Shown here: positions 18,181-26,673 of the stretch, one piece after another
How positions within the stretch are numbered: the stretch's first letter is position 1
Layout of the letters: the number at the start of each line of letters is the position of its first letter
Source of the DNA: SKGN01 sp050948865
GTDB taxonomy: Bacteria > Bacillota_I > Bacilli_A > RF39 > UBA660
Reading direction: 5' to 3'
DNA length: 64,000 nucleotides
NCBI GenBank assembly: GCA_050948865.1
Contig: JBMNEQ010000004.1
Span: 120,432 to 184,431, forward strand
Position numbers and translations under genes: made by a program
The notes under the pieces: generated by a model
Seen by the model: only the letters and a program-made list of their open reading frames with translations
Told to the model about the DNA's origin: nothing
Database searches by the model: none

Positions 18181-20739
18181 ATGATTACATCTGAGAAAAT
18201 AAAAAGAAGATTATGGGAAGGCGCTAATGAATTAAGAGGTTCAATGGATGCTAGTAGATATAAAGATTATATGCTTGGTTTAATGTTTTATAAATTTTTA
18301 AGTGATAAAACACTAGAAAAATATAAAGATTTAACACGTTCAAAAGAACAAGGCTCTAAATTGGTTCAAGAATATAAAGAAGCAAGTCTTAAATATGAAA
18401 ATTTATATAAAACAATTCAAACACATTTAGGTTATTATGTAGCATCAGAATACCTTTATCAAACTTGGATAGAAGATATAAATAATGGAACGTTTGAAGT
18501 GCAAAAAGTAACTGACAGTCTTAATAGTTTTGAAAGAACAATTTCCCAAGAAGAAACACCCAGTGATTTTAAAGGACTTTTTTCAAGTTCTACCATCGAT
18601 TTTTCAGATACAGCATTAGGAAGCAATTTAAATGAAAGAAGTAAGAATATTCAAGCTTTGATTCTTTTATTTGCTGATCTTAATATGGTCTCACTTCAAC
18701 ATGGTGATGTTTTAGGTGATGCTTATGAATATTTAATTGGTCAATTTGCTATGGAATCAGGTAAAAAAGCAGGTGAATTCTACACACCTAAACAAGTAAG
18801 TGAAGTAATGGCTCAAATAGTAACGAAATCATCAAATATAGAATCAATATATGATCCAACAGTAGGATCTGGATCCCTTCTTTTAACGGTAAGTAAATAT
18901 TTAGATGAAGATAATCAAAAAAAATTAAAATATTATGGGCAAGAAAAAAATACTGCTACTTATAATTTAACTAGAATGAATTTAATACTTCATGGTGTAA
19001 GACCAGAGAAGATGACCATAAAAAATGGAGATACACTAGGAGAGGACTGGCCAGAAGAAAAAAGTGGACAAGGAATTCAGTTTGATGCCGTAGTAATGAA
19101 TCCACCTTATTCAGCTAAAAATTGGAATAAAACAGCTTTAAAAGTAACTGATCCACGTTTTATGATAGCAGGAGTATTACCACCAAATTCCAAAGGAGAT
19201 TATGCTTTTTTACTTCATGGTTTATATCATTTAAGACCTGAAGGAACAATGGCCATTGTTCTTCCTCATGGAGTTTTATTTAGGGGTGGAGCAGAAGGTG
19301 AAATAAGAAGAGCCTTAATTGAAAAAAACCAAATAGATACAATCATCGGATTACCTAGCAATTTATTTACCAATACGGGAATACCTGTAACTGTTATAAT
19401 ATTAAAGAAAAACAGAAAATTAGATGAACCAGTTTTAATAATAGATGCATCAAAAGATTTTACCAAAATAGGAAATCAAAATGCTTTATTAGATAAAGAT
19501 ATAGCAAAAATAGTCGATACTTATGAACTAAAAAAAGAAATAGAAGGTTATAGTGCATTAGTATCAAAAAAAGATATAGTAAATAATGAATATAATTTAA
19601 ATATCCCAAGATATGTAGCATCAATAAAAGATGAAATAGACCATGATGTCGATGCTCATTTATATGGTGGAATACCAATTCAAAATATAAAAGATTTAAG
19701 AATTTTAAATAAATTTATGAAAGAAACTTTATATTCCTTTTTTAATGAAATAAGACCTAACTATATAACATTAAATCAAGATATAGAAAAAATAGAAGAA
19801 AAATTATTAAATCATAACTTTGTTTTAACAAAAAAAGAACAATTAAATAATGAAATTAATGATTATTTAAATAAGTATTTTAATATGTTAATAAATAAAG
19901 AGGAAGAAAATCTAAAAGAAAAGATGCTTTTAGAAATAAAAGAAATATTAGCAAACTATGATTTTATAAATAAATATGATGGATATCAAATAATATCAGA
20001 AATATGGAAAGAAATATTATCAGAAGATAACGAAATAATTAAAGAGAAAGATTTTTACGAAACTGCAAAAGAATTAAAACCAAACATAATAATAAAAGGA
20101 ACAGGAAGTAATAAAAGAGAAGTCCAAGAAGGTTTTAAAGGAATATTAATACCAAATGAGTTAGTGTTAAAACATCTTTATAATGAAGAACAAAACACTT
20201 TAGAAGAAAACAAAAATAAATTAGCAGAAATAGATTCAGAATTAGATGAATTAGTAGAGCAAGCTAAAATTGAAGATACAGAAGAATATGATGCTTTATT
20301 TGATTCTTTAAATAAAAATAAAGAAGGAGAACCTACAAACTCATTTAAGAAAACTGATCTTCAAAGTAATTTAAAAGAAGCAGAGAAAAACACAATAGAA
20401 TACGAACTTCTATCAAAAACAATAATCTTAATAGAAGAAAGAACAAAAATAAATAAATATATAAATGCTAAAACAAAAGAATTAAAAATCAAAGCAGAAG
20501 AAAGAATCAAAAAACTTACAAATGAAGAAATAGATAAAATAATTTATGATAAATGGTATGGTAATATAAAAAATGAAATAAATAACTTAATATTGAATCC
20601 AATAAAAAAGGAAATAGATATATTAAAAACATTACATAAAAGATATAAATCAACAATAGATGATATAGATAAAGAAATAAGTAAACTAGAAGAAGAATTC
20701 CAAAACATGTTAAATGAATTGGTGGTTTCAAATGATTAA
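18181..20739 (+). CDS. hsdM: Type I restriction-modification methylase subunit, extended
   Basis: N6-adenine methyltransferase subunit of a type I restriction-modification complex (HsdM2S1, with HsdR2). It has the N-terminal HsdM domain (about 5-140), GEFYTPKQVSEVM, the SAM motif YDPTVGSGSLL and the catalytic motif NPPYSAKNW. At 852 residues it is about 300 longer than a classical HsdM: after about residue 510 a Lys/Glu-rich, probably coiled-coil extension is added. I chose ATG 18181 (ribosome binding site GAGGAG 8 bases upstream) over GTG 18172, which overlaps that site. A promoter with TATAAT at 18108-18113 precedes it. It overlaps hsdS by 8 bases. Confidence 0.95.
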   Translation: MITSEKIKRRLWEGANELRGSMDASRYKDYMLGLMFYKFLSDKTLEKYKDLTRSKEQGSKLVQEYKEASLKYENLYKTIQTHLGYYVASEYLYQTWIEDINNGTFEVQKVTDSLNSFERTISQEETPSDFKGLFSSSTIDFSDTALGSNLNERSKNIQALILLFADLNMVSLQHGDVLGDAYEYLIGQFAMESGKKAGEFYTPKQVSEVMAQIVTKSSNIESIYDPTVGSGSLLLTVSKYLDEDNQKKLKYYGQEKNTATYNLTRMNLILHGVRPEKMTIKNGDTLGEDWPEEKSGQGIQFDAVVMNPPYSAKNWNKTALKVTDPRFMIAGVLPPNSKGDYAFLLHGLYHLRPEGTMAIVLPHGVLFRGGAEGEIRRALIEKNQIDTIIGLPSNLFTNTGIPVTVIILKKNRKLDEPVLIIDASKDFTKIGNQNALLDKDIAKIVDTYELKKEIEGYSALVSKKDIVNNEYNLNIPRYVASIKDEIDHDVDAHLYGGIPIQNIKDLRILNKFMKETLYSFFNEIRPNYITLNQDIEKIEEKLLNHNFVLTKKEQLNNEINDYLNKYFNMLINKEEENLKEKMLLEIKEILANYDFINKYDGYQIISEIWKEILSEDNEIIKEKDFYETAKELKPNIIIKGTGSNKREVQEGFKGILIPNELVLKHLYNEEQNTLEENKNKLAEIDSELDELVEQAKIEDTEEYDALFDSLNKNKEGEPTNSFKKTDLQSNLKEAEKNTIEYELLSKTIILIEERTKINKYINAKTKELKIKAEERIKKLTNEEIDKIIYDKWYGNIKNEINNLILNPIKKEIDILKTLHKRYKSTIDDIDKEISKLEEEFQNMLNELVVSND

Positions 20740-21169
20740 AAATATACCTAAAAGAAGATTTAAAGGATTTAATGATGAGTGGGAAGATAAGAAGTTGGGG
20801 GAGATAGGAACTGTTTTAACAGGTAATACTCCATCAACAATCAATAAAGAAAATTGGTCAGATGATAGTGTAGGATATGTTTGGATTACACCAAGCGATA
20901 TAAATAAACTAAAAATAAATAACTCAGAACGAAAACTTACTGAAACAGGCTGGAAAAAATCAAGACAAATCCCAATAAATTCCGTTTTGATTACTAGTAT
21001 TGCATCAATAGGTAAAAATGCAATTAATACTGTGTCAGCAAGTATTAATCAACAAATAAACGCAATAATCCCTAAAAATAATGACTATTATTTTATCTTA
21101 AATTCTATGGAAAAAGAAGTTAAAAGATTTTCTTCCGAAGCATCATTAGTCAGCAACATCAATTGTTAA
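20732..21169 (+). pseudogene. hsdS: hsdS 5' part (first target recognition domain), frameshifted
   Basis: The start of a DNA specificity subunit: a conserved lead (KRRFKGFNDEWEDKKLGEIGTVLTGNTPS) and a first target recognition domain. The frame breaks near 21150; the expected continuation (ATSIVNKSEFQKFEITIPS) is read in the next frame at 21153-21209. It breaks again near 21209, after which PEQQKIGAFFQKLDKQ is read in a third frame that joins the second half. Each break equals a net +1 base (or -2). ATG 20732 with GGTGG upstream is the likely start. As it stands, the first half ends after about 145 residues without its conserved central helix. Confidence 0.88.
20756..20805 (+). repeat. hsdS internal repeat, copy 1
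   Basis: About 50 bases coding RFKGFNDEWE(D)KKLGE, nearly identical to 21361-21410. Such paired conserved blocks before each target recognition domain are normal hsdS architecture and allow homologous exchange of recognition domains. Confidence 0.85.
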
Positions 21170-21360
21170 TAAAAGCGAATTTCAAAAATTTGAAATAACT
21201 ATTCCTTCCTCTTCCTGAACAACAAAAAATAGGTGCCTTTTTTCAAAAATTAGACAAACAAATTTCACTTTATGATCAAAAGGTTAATAAACTAAATAAT
21301 TTAAAAAAATCCTATTTAAATAGAATGTTTCTCAAAGATAATATGTTATATCCGGAATTG

Positions 21361-21410
21361 AGATTTAAAGGATTTAATGATGAGTGGGAAGAAAAGAAGT
21401 TGGGGGAGTT
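21361..21410 (+). repeat. hsdS internal repeat, copy 2
   Basis: Nearly identical to 20756-20805, with only a few substitutions. It marks the start of the second target recognition domain. Confidence 0.85.
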
Positions 21411-21891
21411 CGCAAAAATAACAATGGGTGAATCTCCTAGTTCTTTAAATTATACTAATAATCCATCTGATTTCATTCTAATTCAAGGAAACGCAGATTT
21501 AAAAAAAGGTCGTGTTATTCCTAGAGTTTGGACTACTCAAATTACTAAAAAAGCTTTCAAAAAGGATATAATTTTAACTGTAAGAGCTCCTGTAGGAGAT
21601 GTGGGTATAACAGATTATGATGTAGTTATCGGTCGTGGTGTGGCTGCTATTAACGGAAATAATTTTCTTTTTCATTTATTAACAATGTGGAAAGATAGTG
21701 GTTTTTGGAATAGATTAAGTACTGGCTCTACATTTGATTCCATTAATTTAAAAGATATTCAAAAGTTAAATTTAAAAATTCCTTCTCTTTTAGAACAACA
21801 AAGAATAGGTTCTTTCTTCTCTAAATTAGACACTCTTATTAACTTATATCAAGATAAATATCATAAATTAAAAGACTTAAAAAAAGCATAC

Positions 21892-21912
21892 TTAAATGAA
21901 ATGTTTGTAAAT
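21892..21912 (+). repeat. 21-bp direct repeat, left copy
   Basis: Covers the last codons of hsdS (LNEMFVN). The identical 21 bases recur at 22482-22502, bracketing the membrane-protein gene between hsdS and hsdR. Confidence 0.9.
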
Positions 21913-21915
21913 TAA

Positions 21916-21943
21916 TTGCTTTTTAAAGTATATTTACTATAAA
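21916..21943 (+). promoter_or_regulatory. Candidate promoter of the hsd-embedded gene
   Basis: TTGCTT (21916-21921), 16 bases, TATAAA (21938-21943), just after the hsdS stop. It suggests the inserted gene carries its own promoter. Confidence 0.45.
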
Positions 21944-21964
21944 AGAAAGGAGAGAGATATTATA

Positions 21965-22468
21965 ATGTATTTAATATTATTATGTATTTTTTTATTAATC
22001 ATTGAAATGTATTATTATTTAATTGCTCACATAGCAAGAATTGTTTGCGATTTTAATTATTATGAGTGTAGAATTGATATGAAGGCAAGGGAATATTTAC
22101 CGTATATGATGCCTCCAAGATCTGGGACAATTATGATAATTAGAAATTCTATTTTATTTATTTTGATAATCTTAATTACCATCTTTGTAAATATTTTTGT
22201 TGGTATCTTGTTATTATTCTTTTTTCTATTTTATAGATTTTTTCTAAGTTTATTTTTAATAAAATACAGATTAATTAATTTAGAAAACTATGTCATTAAA
22301 AAATTAAAGCTGTTTCAAAAAAAATGGATTTTATTTTTTGAAAATGAATCAAATTTTAAAAAGGATATTGGTGAATTTGATAAGGATGAAGCAATTATGT
22401 TTTTTAAAGAAATATCTAATGACATTTTAAATGGTATTAAGAATTTTGAGGAAAATGCCTATAAGTAA
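21965..22468 (+). CDS. Membrane protein of unknown function inside the hsd locus
   Basis: Encodes 167 residues that I do not recognise. A hydrophobic segment at the N-terminus (about 3-27) and two closely spaced ones (about 59-98) suggest a small inner-membrane protein with a charged C-terminal cytoplasmic tail (about 105-167, KKDIGEFDKDEAIMFFKEI). An AAAGGAG ribosome binding site lies 12 bases upstream, slightly far. It sits between hsdS and hsdR, where normally there is no gene, and is bracketed by a 21-bp direct repeat made from the hsdS end, which points to insertion by recombination. A link to phage defence is inference from location only. Confidence 0.65.
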   Translation: MYLILLCIFLLIIEMYYYLIAHIARIVCDFNYYECRIDMKAREYLPYMMPPRSGTIMIIRNSILFILIILITIFVNIFVGILLLFFFLFYRFFLSLFLIKYRLINLENYVIKKLKLFQKKWILFFENESNFKKDIGEFDKDEAIMFFKEISNDILNGIKNFEENAYK

Positions 22469-22481
22469 TATTGGGTCATTT

Positions 22482-22502
22482 TTAAATGAAATGTTTGTAA
22501 AT
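22482..22502 (+). repeat. 21-bp direct repeat, right copy
   Basis: Identical to 21892-21912 and here followed by an in-frame Lys codon and TAG, so it looks like the leftover 3' end of an hsdS gene directly before the hsdR ribosome binding site. Confidence 0.9.
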
Positions 22503-22518
22503 AAATAGGAGGTATATT

Positions 22519-25500
22519 GTGAGAGAAAAAACTTCATCTGAAAAGGTATTTCAACAAAATTTAGTTGATGAATTAATTAAATATAAGTGGACAGCACCTG
22601 ATTTTTTAGATGGTAATAAACAAAGAGTTACAGTTGGTGATTTAATAAATAACTGGAGAGAAGAGTTAAATAGATTAAACGCTGCAGAGCTTGAAGGAGT
22701 GCCACTTACTGATAATGAATTTAAACAAGTATTGGGTAAAATAAATCAAATAAACAATAGTTACGAAGCTGCTAAACTACTTGCTATGGAAAATTCTGCT
22801 GGTAAGATAGATGGTATATATCGTGATAAAAATCCGAGTGTCACTAAAAATCAAATAACATTAACTATCTTTAAAAAAGCAGATGTTGGTGGTGGAGATT
22901 CTAGTTATAAAATAGCTAGAGAAGTATTAACTAATAATAACAATAGGTTTGATTTAATACTTTTAATAAATGGATTACCTCTTATAAATATTGAACTTAA
23001 AAGGGTAGATAAAACTTTAAATGATGCTTTTTATCAATTTAAAAGATATTATAGAAGTGGTGAATACATTAATAACTTTATGGTGATGTCTCAAATGATG
23101 GTTATTATGTCCGAAATAGAAATGAGGTATTTTGCTACTCCTAAGAGTCTAAATGACTTTAATAAGAGTTTTGTCTTTAATTGGGCGGATAAGAATAACA
23201 ATCCTATTCATGATTATATAAAAGTTGTAAAATATTTTCTTAAAATTCCGATGGCACATCAAATGGTGGGAGATTATCTTGTAATAGATGAATCAAAAGA
23301 CCCAGAAAAAAGAAAACATATGATTTTAAGACCATATCAAGTATATGCCCTTCAAACAATTGTTTTAGCGGCTCGGGGGGCTGATAATGAAGACGGAATA
23401 CCTAGAGGTGGCTTTATATGGCATACAACAGGATCAGGAAAAACAATTACTAGTTTTAAGAGTGCTTTATTTTTATCTCAAAGAGGTGGTTTTGACAAGG
23501 TTGTTTTTCTAGTTGACAGAAAAGAACTTGATCAAAAAACAAGTGAAAACTTTAAAGCGTATTCTGTCTATGATTCAGTTATAGTAGATGATACTAAAAG
23601 AACTTCAGAACTTGATAAACTATTTAAAAAAGGTAAAAGAGGTATTATAATAACTACCACTCATAAACTTAGTGCTTTAATTAAAGAATTAAATAATAAT
23701 AGAGATTATAGTTTACAAGAAAAAAGAATGGTATTTATTATTGACGAAGCTCATCGTACTACTATGGGAGATATGATGGGGAGTATTAAAGAGTTTTTTA
23801 GAAAAAAATCGTTATTTTATGGATTTACGGGAACACCTTTATTTGAAGAAAATAAGGTTAAAGGTAAAATAAATGAAAAAAGTGAATTAATTAATACTAC
23901 GGAAAAACTATTTGGTTCTTTGCTTCATCAATATACTATAGATGAAGCTATTAAAGATAAAAATGTTCTAGGTTTTAATGTTAATTATTTAAATACTGGT
24001 GAATTTATTAGTCATGAAGATTTAAGAAATAAACTAATAGAACTTGAAAAAGAAAGAAAGCAATTACCAGAAAGAAAAATAAATCAAAAATATTTTATGA
24101 TGTCAAAAGCTGATATTGAAAGAGAAGCGATTAAAAATAAATTACTGATTTATAATGATAAATTACATATTCCGGTAGTTGTATCAGAAATAATAAAAAA
24201 CTGGGATAAGCAATCACAAAATAAATTTTTTAATGCTATATTAACGGTTGAATATAAAGATCGAGTAATAAACTATTATAATGAATTTAAGAAACAGTTA
24301 AAAGAAAAAAACATTAATTTAAATATTGCTATGACATTTAGTTTTGGTAGTCAAATAGAAGATGATAATGTTCCTTTGGAAATAATTGAAGAAATGTTTG
24401 AAGATTATAGTAAATTTACAGGTGTATTATTTAAGATAGGAGATTCTAAATTAGGAGAAAAAAACTATTTTGCTGATTTAGTTGATAGATCAACTAAAGG
24501 GGGAAGTAGTAGAAATGAAACAAATATAGATTTAATGATAGTAGCTGAACAATTATTAACAGGTTATGATTCTAAATATTTAAATACGCTTTATATTGAT
24601 AGACCATTAAAATTACAAAGCCTAGTTCAAGCATATTCAAGAACAAACAGAATCTATGGAAGAGAAAAAGAATTTGGTAGTATTGTTAATTTTATGTATC
24701 CAGCAATAACTGAAGAAAATGTTAAAAAAGCATTAAAATTATATGGTAGTGGGGGGACAAGTTCTATAGCAATAGTAGATACTTATGATGTTGCTGTAGA
24801 TAAATTTGTTGCTTCAATAGAAAAATTAAAAGGTATATTAAAAAATCCTAGTGATTGGGTTATTTTAAAAGATACAGAAAAAGAGTCTAAATTTTTAGAA
24901 ATATTTATAGAATCAAGTTCAGCTCTTAATTTAGTTAAACAATATTATGCTTATCAATGGGATAATGATTCTTTTGGTATAACAGAACATGAATGGTTAA
25001 AGTATATAGGTGCTTATAAAAATTTAAAACCTGAGGAAGAAGAAGGAAATAATGAAATTATTACAAAATTAGTTGGAAATGTAAAAATATCAAATATTCA
25101 AATAATTGATGCCGAACATATTTTAAAATTAATTGGAGAAAAGAAAAAAGATAGTAATGTAGATCCCTATGCTGATCAAGAAAATTTAAAGTTAATATAT
25201 GAAAAGATTCAAGAATTAAGTGATATGGGAGAACATATGGAAGCAATGCTTTTAAAAGAATTTATTGAACAACAATTAACAAGTAAAGATTTATTTGAAT
25301 CTATAAGTTTGGATGAAGATTATGAACAATGGAAAAAAAGTAAAGAATATGAAGAAATGTTTAAATTTTCTGATGAATGGGGAATAGATATAGAAATACT
25401 TATAAAATCACTGGAAAATTATTCTTTATCTGAGCCAGAAATAGTTCCATATATTGAAGAAATATCGAATTCTCTAAATTATGAAAATGCTAAAATAAAA

Positions 25501-25584
25501 AAAGGGAATTCTTATTTAGAGCATAACATAAAACTTACTAATGAGTTATCAAAATGGATGAGAAAAATAAAAAATAAATATTAA
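22519..25584 (+). CDS. hsdR: Type I restriction endonuclease subunit R
   Basis: Motor and nuclease subunit that translocates DNA and cuts unmodified targets. The N-terminal PD-(D/E)xK nuclease has FDLILLINGLPLINIELKR; the SF2 translocase has Walker A HTTGSGKTITS, DEAH box IIDEAHRTT, and GFTGTPLFEE. The helical C-terminal part binds HsdM. The 1021-residue length is typical and the gene is intact. It starts at GTG after TAGGAGG. With hsdS broken, restriction may be silent unless a specificity subunit is supplied elsewhere. Confidence 0.96.
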   Translation: MREKTSSEKVFQQNLVDELIKYKWTAPDFLDGNKQRVTVGDLINNWREELNRLNAAELEGVPLTDNEFKQVLGKINQINNSYEAAKLLAMENSAGKIDGIYRDKNPSVTKNQITLTIFKKADVGGGDSSYKIAREVLTNNNNRFDLILLINGLPLINIELKRVDKTLNDAFYQFKRYYRSGEYINNFMVMSQMMVIMSEIEMRYFATPKSLNDFNKSFVFNWADKNNNPIHDYIKVVKYFLKIPMAHQMVGDYLVIDESKDPEKRKHMILRPYQVYALQTIVLAARGADNEDGIPRGGFIWHTTGSGKTITSFKSALFLSQRGGFDKVVFLVDRKELDQKTSENFKAYSVYDSVIVDDTKRTSELDKLFKKGKRGIIITTTHKLSALIKELNNNRDYSLQEKRMVFIIDEAHRTTMGDMMGSIKEFFRKKSLFYGFTGTPLFEENKVKGKINEKSELINTTEKLFGSLLHQYTIDEAIKDKNVLGFNVNYLNTGEFISHEDLRNKLIELEKERKQLPERKINQKYFMMSKADIEREAIKNKLLIYNDKLHIPVVVSEIIKNWDKQSQNKFFNAILTVEYKDRVINYYNEFKKQLKEKNINLNIAMTFSFGSQIEDDNVPLEIIEEMFEDYSKFTGVLFKIGDSKLGEKNYFADLVDRSTKGGSSRNETNIDLMIVAEQLLTGYDSKYLNTLYIDRPLKLQSLVQAYSRTNRIYGREKEFGSIVNFMYPAITEENVKKALKLYGSGGTSSIAIVDTYDVAVDKFVASIEKLKGILKNPSDWVILKDTEKESKFLEIFIESSSALNLVKQYYAYQWDNDSFGITEHEWLKYIGAYKNLKPEEEEGNNEIITKLVGNVKISNIQIIDAEHILKLIGEKKKDSNVDPYADQENLKLIYEKIQELSDMGEHMEAMLLKEFIEQQLTSKDLFESISLDEDYEQWKKSKEYEEMFKFSDEWGIDIEILIKSLENYSLSEPEIVPYIEEISNSLNYENAKIKKGNSYLEHNIKLTNELSKWMRKIKNKY

Positions 25585-25646
25585 TCTTTATAGTGATATT
25601 AACAACATTTAAAATTAAGCCTATCCTTTAGACTTCCTGTTATTAT

Positions 25647-25982
25647 TTAAAGTGATTCTGGGTTACTCATTATTTTAAGCATTAAATTAAAATTATCATT
25701 ATTAGCAGCTTTGTTTCTTTTAATAATTCCGCATTTAGTACAACGATAAACAATTTTGTAATTATCGTTTTTGTGCGGTTCAATTGCAATTGGCTTTAAA
25801 ACCCCATGACATTTATTAGCCCGATCACCAGGATTATTGTCAACGTGTTTTGAACATAAACATTTTAGGCAATGATCTCTTGCTGTATACTCTAGTGGTT
25901 CAACTTTTGTACCACAAACATTACATTTAAACGCTTCATCAATCATAGTAAACTTAGGTTTCTTATGAGTAAATTCATTCAT
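25647..25982 (-). CDS. RNHCP-domain zinc protein
   Basis: A 111-residue protein with the RNHCP-family pattern: a CNVCG pair, then ARDHCLKCLCSKHVDNNPGDRANKCHG, and a final CTKCG pair. The paired cysteines indicate bound zinc. The family is uncharacterised and often lies near translation or RNA genes. It is one of few minus-strand genes here, with its own promoter and a TAGGAGG ribosome binding site. Confidence 0.85.
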   Translation of the reverse strand: MNEFTHKKPKFTMIDEAFKCNVCGTKVEPLEYTARDHCLKCLCSKHVDNNPGDRANKCHGVLKPIAIEPHKNDNYKIVYRCTKCGIIKRNKAANNDNFNLMLKIMSNPESL

Positions 25983-26008
25983 AAAACTTCCTCCTAAAAT
26001 TCAAGATT

Positions 26009-26037
26009 AGTCTAACTCCTTTATATACTTATGTCAA
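26009..26037 (-). promoter_or_regulatory. Promoter of RNHCP gene
   Basis: On the minus strand, TTGACA (26037-26032), 17 bases, TAGACT (26014-26009), about 27 bases before the start codon. Confidence 0.5.
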
Positions 26038-26194
26038 TTGGAACACATAATGATCCTGTAAATATTAAATAAAAAGGTAAGTCGGTAAATTTGGATCTTA
26101 TTATTTTGAGAATTTGGGAAACTTTTAAAAATTTGCATTAAATTTAAATGTTATTACATAGTAATAAATAATAAATATTAATTTCTCTAATTAA

Positions 26195-26231
26195 AAAGAA
26201 TGAGATTTATTTATAATCGTTCTTTTTTCTT
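26195..26231 (+). terminator. Terminator-like hairpin before spoVS
   Basis: AAAGAATGA (26195-26203) pairs with TCGTTCTTT (26217-26225, one G-T pair) and runs into T's. No plus-strand gene precedes it closely. It may insulate spoVS from hsd transcription. Confidence 0.5.
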
Positions 26232-26276
26232 CTAATTTTCATATACTGTAATGTAGAAAAGGGAGGAATAATATAT

Positions 26277-26537
26277 ATGGAAACACTTAAAGTTTCATCA
26301 AAATCAAATCCAAATTCAGTTGCAGGTGCTTTAGCGAATGTATTTCGGGAAAAAGGTTCAGTAGAAATTCAAGCGATAGGGGCAGGTGCTATTAATCAAG
26401 CTGTTAAAGCTATTGCTATAGCTAGAGGTTTTATTGCTCCTAGTGGAAAAAATTTAATTTGCATTCCCGCCTTTACTGATATTATAATTGAAGGTGAAGA
26501 AAGGACGGCCATTAAATTAATAGTTGAATCTAGATAA
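26277..26537 (+). CDS. spoVS: Stage V sporulation protein S
   Basis: An 86-residue Alba-like fold protein, near full-length match to the highly conserved SpoVS family (METLKVSSKSNPNSVAGALAN start, IGAGAINQAVKAIAIARGF, FTDI). In Bacillus it affects septation and spore-coat assembly. It is also kept in some non-sporulating bacteria, so it does not prove sporulation. Single gene with GGGAGGA ribosome binding site and its own terminator. Confidence 0.96.
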   Translation: METLKVSSKSNPNSVAGALANVFREKGSVEIQAIGAGAINQAVKAIAIARGFIAPSGKNLICIPAFTDIIIEGEERTAIKLIVESR

Positions 26538-26553
26538 TATATATATAAATAAG

Positions 26554-26581
26554 AGGTAAATAAAGAAAATTTACCTTTTTT
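26554..26581 (+). terminator. spoVS terminator
   Basis: AGGTAAAT (26554-26561) and ATTTACCT (26569-26576) followed by a T run. Confidence 0.8.
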
Positions 26582-26614
26582 TATTTGAATTTTTGAACAA
26601 AAATGATGTTTACG

Positions 26615-26643
26615 TTGAAAAAAATGTAAAAAAATGTTAAAAT
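26615..26643 (+). promoter_or_regulatory. Promoter of HAD-ligase operon
   Basis: TTGAAA (26615-26620), 17 bases, TAAAAT (26638-26643). Confidence 0.6.
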
Positions 26644-26673
26644 ATAACAAATAAATGGAGAGGAAGATTTATT

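Larger units (their letters stand above)
21325..21915 (+). pseudogene. hsdS: hsdS 3' part (second target recognition domain)
   Basis: An open frame of 196 residues holding the second conserved lead (RFKGFNDEWEEKKLGEF), a second target recognition domain and the C-terminal helical region ending YLNEMFVN. Its frame extends upstream to 21211 (PEQQKIGAFFQK...) and is the original continuation of the first half. The ATG at 21325 has no clear ribosome binding site. If translated it would resemble a half-HsdS, and half-subunits can dimerise in some type I systems, so residual function is possible. Confidence 0.8.

Noticed and set aside
21892..22502. Insertion sequence explaining the 21-bp direct repeat
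   Set aside because: No transposase, terminal inverted repeats or target-site pattern; the repeat is hsdS coding sequence, so homologous or illegitimate recombination fits better.
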